A stretch of 64,000 nucleotides of DNA from Thalassococcus_A lentus (GTDB taxonomy: Bacteria > Pseudomonadota > Alphaproteobacteria > Rhodobacterales > Rhodobacteraceae): the NCBI RefSeq assembly GCF_028023555.1, contig NZ_JAQIOY010000001.1, positions 682,001-746,000 of the forward strand, read 5' to 3'. A model generated the notes under the pieces. That model saw only the letters and a list, made by a program, of their open reading frames with translations, ran no database searches and was not told the DNA's origin. Both the position numbers and the translations under genes were made by a program. Within the stretch, counting starts at the first letter, position 1. Each line of letters starts with the position of its first letter. Below are positions 61,138-64,000 of the stretch, piece after piece.

Positions 61138-62919
61138 ATGCACGCCTACCGCAGCCATTCCTGTGCCGATCTGAACAAATCCCATGTTGGCGACACTGTT
61201 CGCCTGTCTGGCTGGGTCCACCGTATCCGAGATCATGGGGGCGTTCTCTTTATCGATCTGCGCGATCATTTCGGTATTACACAGGTGCTTTGCGATCCGG
61301 ACAGCCCCGTGTTTTCCGAAGTGGAAAAGGTGCGCAGCGAGTGGTGCATTCGGATCGACGGCAACGTTAAAGCGCGCGACGAAAGCCTGATCAACGCGAA
61401 ATTGCCAACCGGTGAAATCGAAGTCTTTGTGCGGGACATCGAAGTGTTGGGCGCAGCGGACGAGTTGCCCCTTATGGTCTTTGGCGATCAGGAATACCCT
61501 GAAGAAACACGTCTGCGCTATCGCTACCTGGATCTGCGCCGTGAGGCGATGCAGAAGAACATGACGTTGCGCAGCGATGTTGTATCCAGCGTTCGCAAAC
61601 GGATGTGGGACAAGGCGTTCCGTGAGTATCAGACGCCAATCATCACCGCATCCAGCCCAGAAGGCGCCCGCGACTTTCTGGTGCCGTCGCGCCTGCACCC
61701 CGGCAAATTTTATGCGCTTCCGCAGGCTCCTCAGCAGTTCAAGCAGCTGATCATGGTCAGCGGCTTTGACAAATACTTCCAGATTGCGCCCTGTTTCCGC
61801 GACGAAGACCCACGTGCCGACAGGTCGCCGACGGATTTCTATCAGCTCGACCTTGAGATGAGCTTTGTCGAACAGCAGGACGTGTTTGATACCGTGGCGC
61901 CCGTTATTGCGGGTGTCTTCGAGGAGTTCGGCGGCGGCAAGAAAGTAGACGCGCCAGAAGACTGGCCACAGATCCCCTATGCCGAAGCCATGCTGAAATA
62001 CGGCAGCGACAAACCGGACCTGCGCAACCCAATCGAAATGCAGGACGTGTCTGAGCATTTCCGGGGTTCGGGTTTCGCGATTTTTGCCAAGTTGCTTGAG
62101 CAGGAAGGCACTGAAATTCGCGCGATCCCGGCGCCGACCGGCGGCAGCCGCAAGTTCTGTGACCGCATGAACAGCTTTGCTCAGAAAGAAGGTCTGCCCG
62201 GCATGGGCTACATCTTCTGGCGTGAAGCAGACGGCGGCATGGAAGCAGCCGGTCCTTTGGCCAAGAACATCGGGCCCGAACGGACAGAAGCAATCCGTGA
62301 ACAGCTTGGACTGGGCGTTGGCGATGCCGCGTTCTTCCTTGGCGGGAAACCGTCCAACTTTGAGCGTGTCGCAGCCAAGGCGCGGGACGTGATCGGTGAG
62401 GAAAAAGGACTGACGGATCAGAACCGATTTGCTTTTGCGTGGATCGTCGACTTCCCCATGTACGAAGCGGACGAAGAAAGCGGCAAGATCGACTTCAGCC
62501 ACAACCCGTTTTCCATGCCACAGGGTGGTCTGGAAGCGCTGGACGGAGATCCGCTGGCGGTCAAAGGCTACCAGTATGATCTTGCTTGCAATGGGTATGA
62601 GCTGGTGTCGGGTGCGATCCGGAACCATCGCCCCGAAATCATGTTCAAAGCTTTTGAACTGGCAGGCTACGGCGAAGACGAGGTGCGTAAGCGGTTCGGT
62701 GGCATGGTCAACGCGTTTAAATTTGGTGCGCCGCCCCACGGCGGCTGTGCTGCAGGGATCGACCGGATCGTGATGCTGTTGGCCGGAACCAGCAACATTC
62801 GCGAAGTCATCATGTTCCCGATGAACCAGCGCGCTGAAGATTTGATGATGAATGCGCCTTCGGATCCGATGCCGGATCAGCTGATGGAATTGTCGCTGCG
62901 CGTGATTCCGCAAGACTGA
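61138..62919 (+). CDS. aspS: Aspartyl-tRNA synthetase
   Basis: The 593-residue bacterial-type class II synthetase has an N-terminal OB fold (VRLSGWVHRIRDHGGVLFIDLRD), motif 2 FRDEDPRADRSPTDFYQLD, an inserted GAD domain around residues 290-430, and motif 3 GGCAAGIDRIVMLLAG followed by IREVIMFPMNQ. It attaches aspartate to tRNA-Asp, possibly also tRNA-Asn if no asparaginyl synthetase exists. The ATG at 61138 follows AAGGGAG; the upstream frame is not conserved. Confidence 0.97.
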   Translation: MHAYRSHSCADLNKSHVGDTVRLSGWVHRIRDHGGVLFIDLRDHFGITQVLCDPDSPVFSEVEKVRSEWCIRIDGNVKARDESLINAKLPTGEIEVFVRDIEVLGAADELPLMVFGDQEYPEETRLRYRYLDLRREAMQKNMTLRSDVVSSVRKRMWDKAFREYQTPIITASSPEGARDFLVPSRLHPGKFYALPQAPQQFKQLIMVSGFDKYFQIAPCFRDEDPRADRSPTDFYQLDLEMSFVEQQDVFDTVAPVIAGVFEEFGGGKKVDAPEDWPQIPYAEAMLKYGSDKPDLRNPIEMQDVSEHFRGSGFAIFAKLLEQEGTEIRAIPAPTGGSRKFCDRMNSFAQKEGLPGMGYIFWREADGGMEAAGPLAKNIGPERTEAIREQLGLGVGDAAFFLGGKPSNFERVAAKARDVIGEEKGLTDQNRFAFAWIVDFPMYEADEESGKIDFSHNPFSMPQGGLEALDGDPLAVKGYQYDLACNGYELVSGAIRNHRPEIMFKAFELAGYGEDEVRKRFGGMVNAFKFGAPPHGGCAAGIDRIVMLLAGTSNIREVIMFPMNQRAEDLMMNAPSDPMPDQLMELSLRVIPQD

Positions 62920-62945
62920 CGGCAATTCACCGCTCAGGATCAGAC

Positions 62946-62971
62946 AAGGCCGGTGCAAGAGCGCCGGCCTT
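62946..62971 (+). terminator. Rho-independent terminator of aspS
   Basis: AAGGCCGGTGC / GCGCCGGCCTT forms an 11-bp stem (one G-U pair) with a 4-nt loop, then TTCC. Confidence 0.75.
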
Positions 62972-63013
62972 TTCCTATATTGGGATGAACGGTTCTAAAC
63001 AGGTGTGAGCCCG

Positions 63014-64000
63014 ATGCGCTTTGATCCCTTGCTTGCCGACATCAGATTTGGATGTGGCCGATCCCCGATGGTGCCGGCCCCGCAGGATGTGGGCGAGATA
63101 ATGGCTGGCCTCAGAGGCCCGGACGTGATCGCTCAGACATATCCAATCGAGCCATTCGAGGTGTTTCTTGTCCGAATGCAAGAAATGAAAACGGTTTCGC
63201 GGGTTCGGCGTCAGATGCGTGGCAAGCCGGAGGGCGACGTCGCGCGCAAACAAGCGCGTGTCATGAACAAAGAGGCCCGCGAAGCGCAAGGTACTTGGTT
63301 GGCGGCGCATTTGGCTCGGCGCAGTTTCACTGGTGTGCCGCTGCGCGAAAGGCTTGAGACTTTTTGGGGCGATCACTTTACCGCCGTTGGCAAACAGGGA
63401 CTGATCCGGCGGGCGACCTCGCCGTATCTGCAAAGCGCGATCCGGCCAAACCTGATGGGCCCGTTCGAAGACTTGCTTATCGCAGCAGTGACCCATCCTG
63501 TGATGGTTCACTATCTCGATCAGGATTCTTCGGTTGGCCCCAATTCCCAACAGGCGAAAAAGAAGCCCGGAAAATTCGGATTAAATGAAAATCTGGCACG
63601 GGAAATTCTCGAACTGCACACGCTTGGTGTTGGCGGTCCTTACACACAGGTTGATGTCCGCGAATTGGCCGAACTGCTGACGGGTCTTTCGCTGAATTTC
63701 AACACCGGAACACAGTTTCGCAAACCGGCTGCCGAACCGGGCGCTGAAACCGTGCTGGGAAAAAGCTATGGCGGTGACAATCCGACATTGCGCGATATTC
63801 ATGCAGTCCTGCGCGATCTGGCCCGGCATCCTGTCACGGCGCGGCATGTGTCAGGAAAGCTGGCGGTTCACTTCATAGCCGATACGCCGGATCCGGCGCT
63901 CGTTGATGCAATGGCAGCAGCCTGGCAGGACAGCGATGGGGATTTACCGACTATCTATGACGCTATGCTGAACCATCCCGCGGCTTGGAACCCTGATGTG
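63014..64000 (+). CDS. DUF1800 family protein (3' end outside window)
   Basis: At least 329 residues are present and the frame is open at the window edge. The start MRFDPLLADIRFGCGRSP and the blocks LRERLETFWGDHFTAVGK, SAIRPNLMGPFEDLLIAAVTHPVMVHYLDQDSSVGPNS, GLNENLAREILELHTLGV and LAELLTGLS are DUF1800 marks. Such genes are usually followed by a DUF1501 gene, with a proposed but unproven exported-substrate role. A GTG nine bases upstream of the ATG is also in frame. Confidence 0.88.
   Translation, partial: MRFDPLLADIRFGCGRSPMVPAPQDVGEIMAGLRGPDVIAQTYPIEPFEVFLVRMQEMKTVSRVRRQMRGKPEGDVARKQARVMNKEAREAQGTWLAAHLARRSFTGVPLRERLETFWGDHFTAVGKQGLIRRATSPYLQSAIRPNLMGPFEDLLIAAVTHPVMVHYLDQDSSVGPNSQQAKKKPGKFGLNENLAREILELHTLGVGGPYTQVDVRELAELLTGLSLNFNTGTQFRKPAAEPGAETVLGKSYGGDNPTLRDIHAVLRDLARHPVTARHVSGKLAVHFIADTPDPALVDAMAAAWQDSDGDLPTIYDAMLNHPAAWNPDV

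Noticed and set aside
60922..62958. 678-codon minus-strand frame opposite aspS
   Set aside because: It mirrors aspS codons, has no family match and no ribosome site; aspS is certain.
1..64000. tRNA genes, rRNA, CRISPR arrays, insertion sequences, prophage
   Set aside because: No cloverleaf-like gene, array of spaced repeats, transposase or phage protein was found when reading both strands; a tRNA scan would be needed to be certain for tRNA.

Overview
The window is chromosomal DNA from an alphaproteobacterium of the Rhodobacteraceae/Roseobacter group. The evidence is the gene content and order: etfB-etfA close to a 3-hydroxybutyryl-CoA dehydrogenase, a MoxR/DUF58/DUF4159 membrane cluster, a ChrR-RpoE (sigma-E) pair divergent from its oxidoreductase operon, gpmI-envC-ctpA-rppH, choice-of-anchor-L/Hint proteins, and many overlapping ATGA or TGATG gene junctions. 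Codon use is that of a medium-to-high GC genome except in one AT-rich Fic island. No tRNA, rRNA, insertion sequence, CRISPR array or phage gene was seen.

Layout. 1-4.6 kb: a 5'-truncated acyltransferase, 3-hydroxybutyryl-CoA dehydrogenase, a DUF6473 gene on the opposite strand, and etfBA. 4.7-13.9 kb: a long minus-strand run of overlapping envelope genes (moxR, DUF58, a BatA/DUF4159 giant, a second large membrane protein, then a DUF898 protein and an M48 protease). 13.9-20.7 kb: DUF1285, a hydroxypyruvate isomerase-like protein, a sulfotransferase/glycosyltransferase pair, a HIT protein, a lone ABC ATPase, a tiny zinc-finger protein, TrhA and a secreted protein. 20.7-27 kb: polA, an orphan phnM-like gene with a secreted lipase-fold protein, a Nudix gene and an EamA transporter. 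27-33.1 kb: the sigma-E stress module, rpoE-chrR one way and a five-gene operon the other way from a shared promoter region. 33.1-40.2 kb: small accessory genes, asd, a capD-like nucleotide-sugar dehydratase, a LOG protein, a threonine dehydratase and an NrtR-like protein. 40.5-49.8 kb: diaminopimelate genes dapD and dapE with small overlapping satellites, interrupted by a minus-strand pair of Hint-domain genes, then rnr. 49.8-55.1 kb: a GST remnant, a secreted protein, rppH, ctpA, envC, gpmI. 55.4-56.4 kb: an AT-rich Fic toxin/antitoxin module. 56.5-64 kb: carB, a lone bchJ-like gene flanked by PpsR/CrtJ-type palindromes, aspS, and a DUF1800 gene cut by the window end.

Functional themes. Housekeeping metabolism (ETF electron transfer, lysine/DAP synthesis from asd, dapD and dapE, pyrimidine/arginine precursor synthesis by carB, glycolysis by gpmI) is interleaved with envelope maintenance (MoxR/DUF58 group, EnvC, CtpA, M48), RNA turnover (rnr, rppH) and the sigma-E oxidative stress operon. 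The parts most worth following up are the Fic module with a VbhA-type inhibitory motif in its small partner, the orphan bchJ-like gene with a perfect TGTC-N10-GACA palindrome beside it, the sigma-E divergon lacking a fatty-acid methyltransferase gene, and the Hint pair inserted between dap genes.
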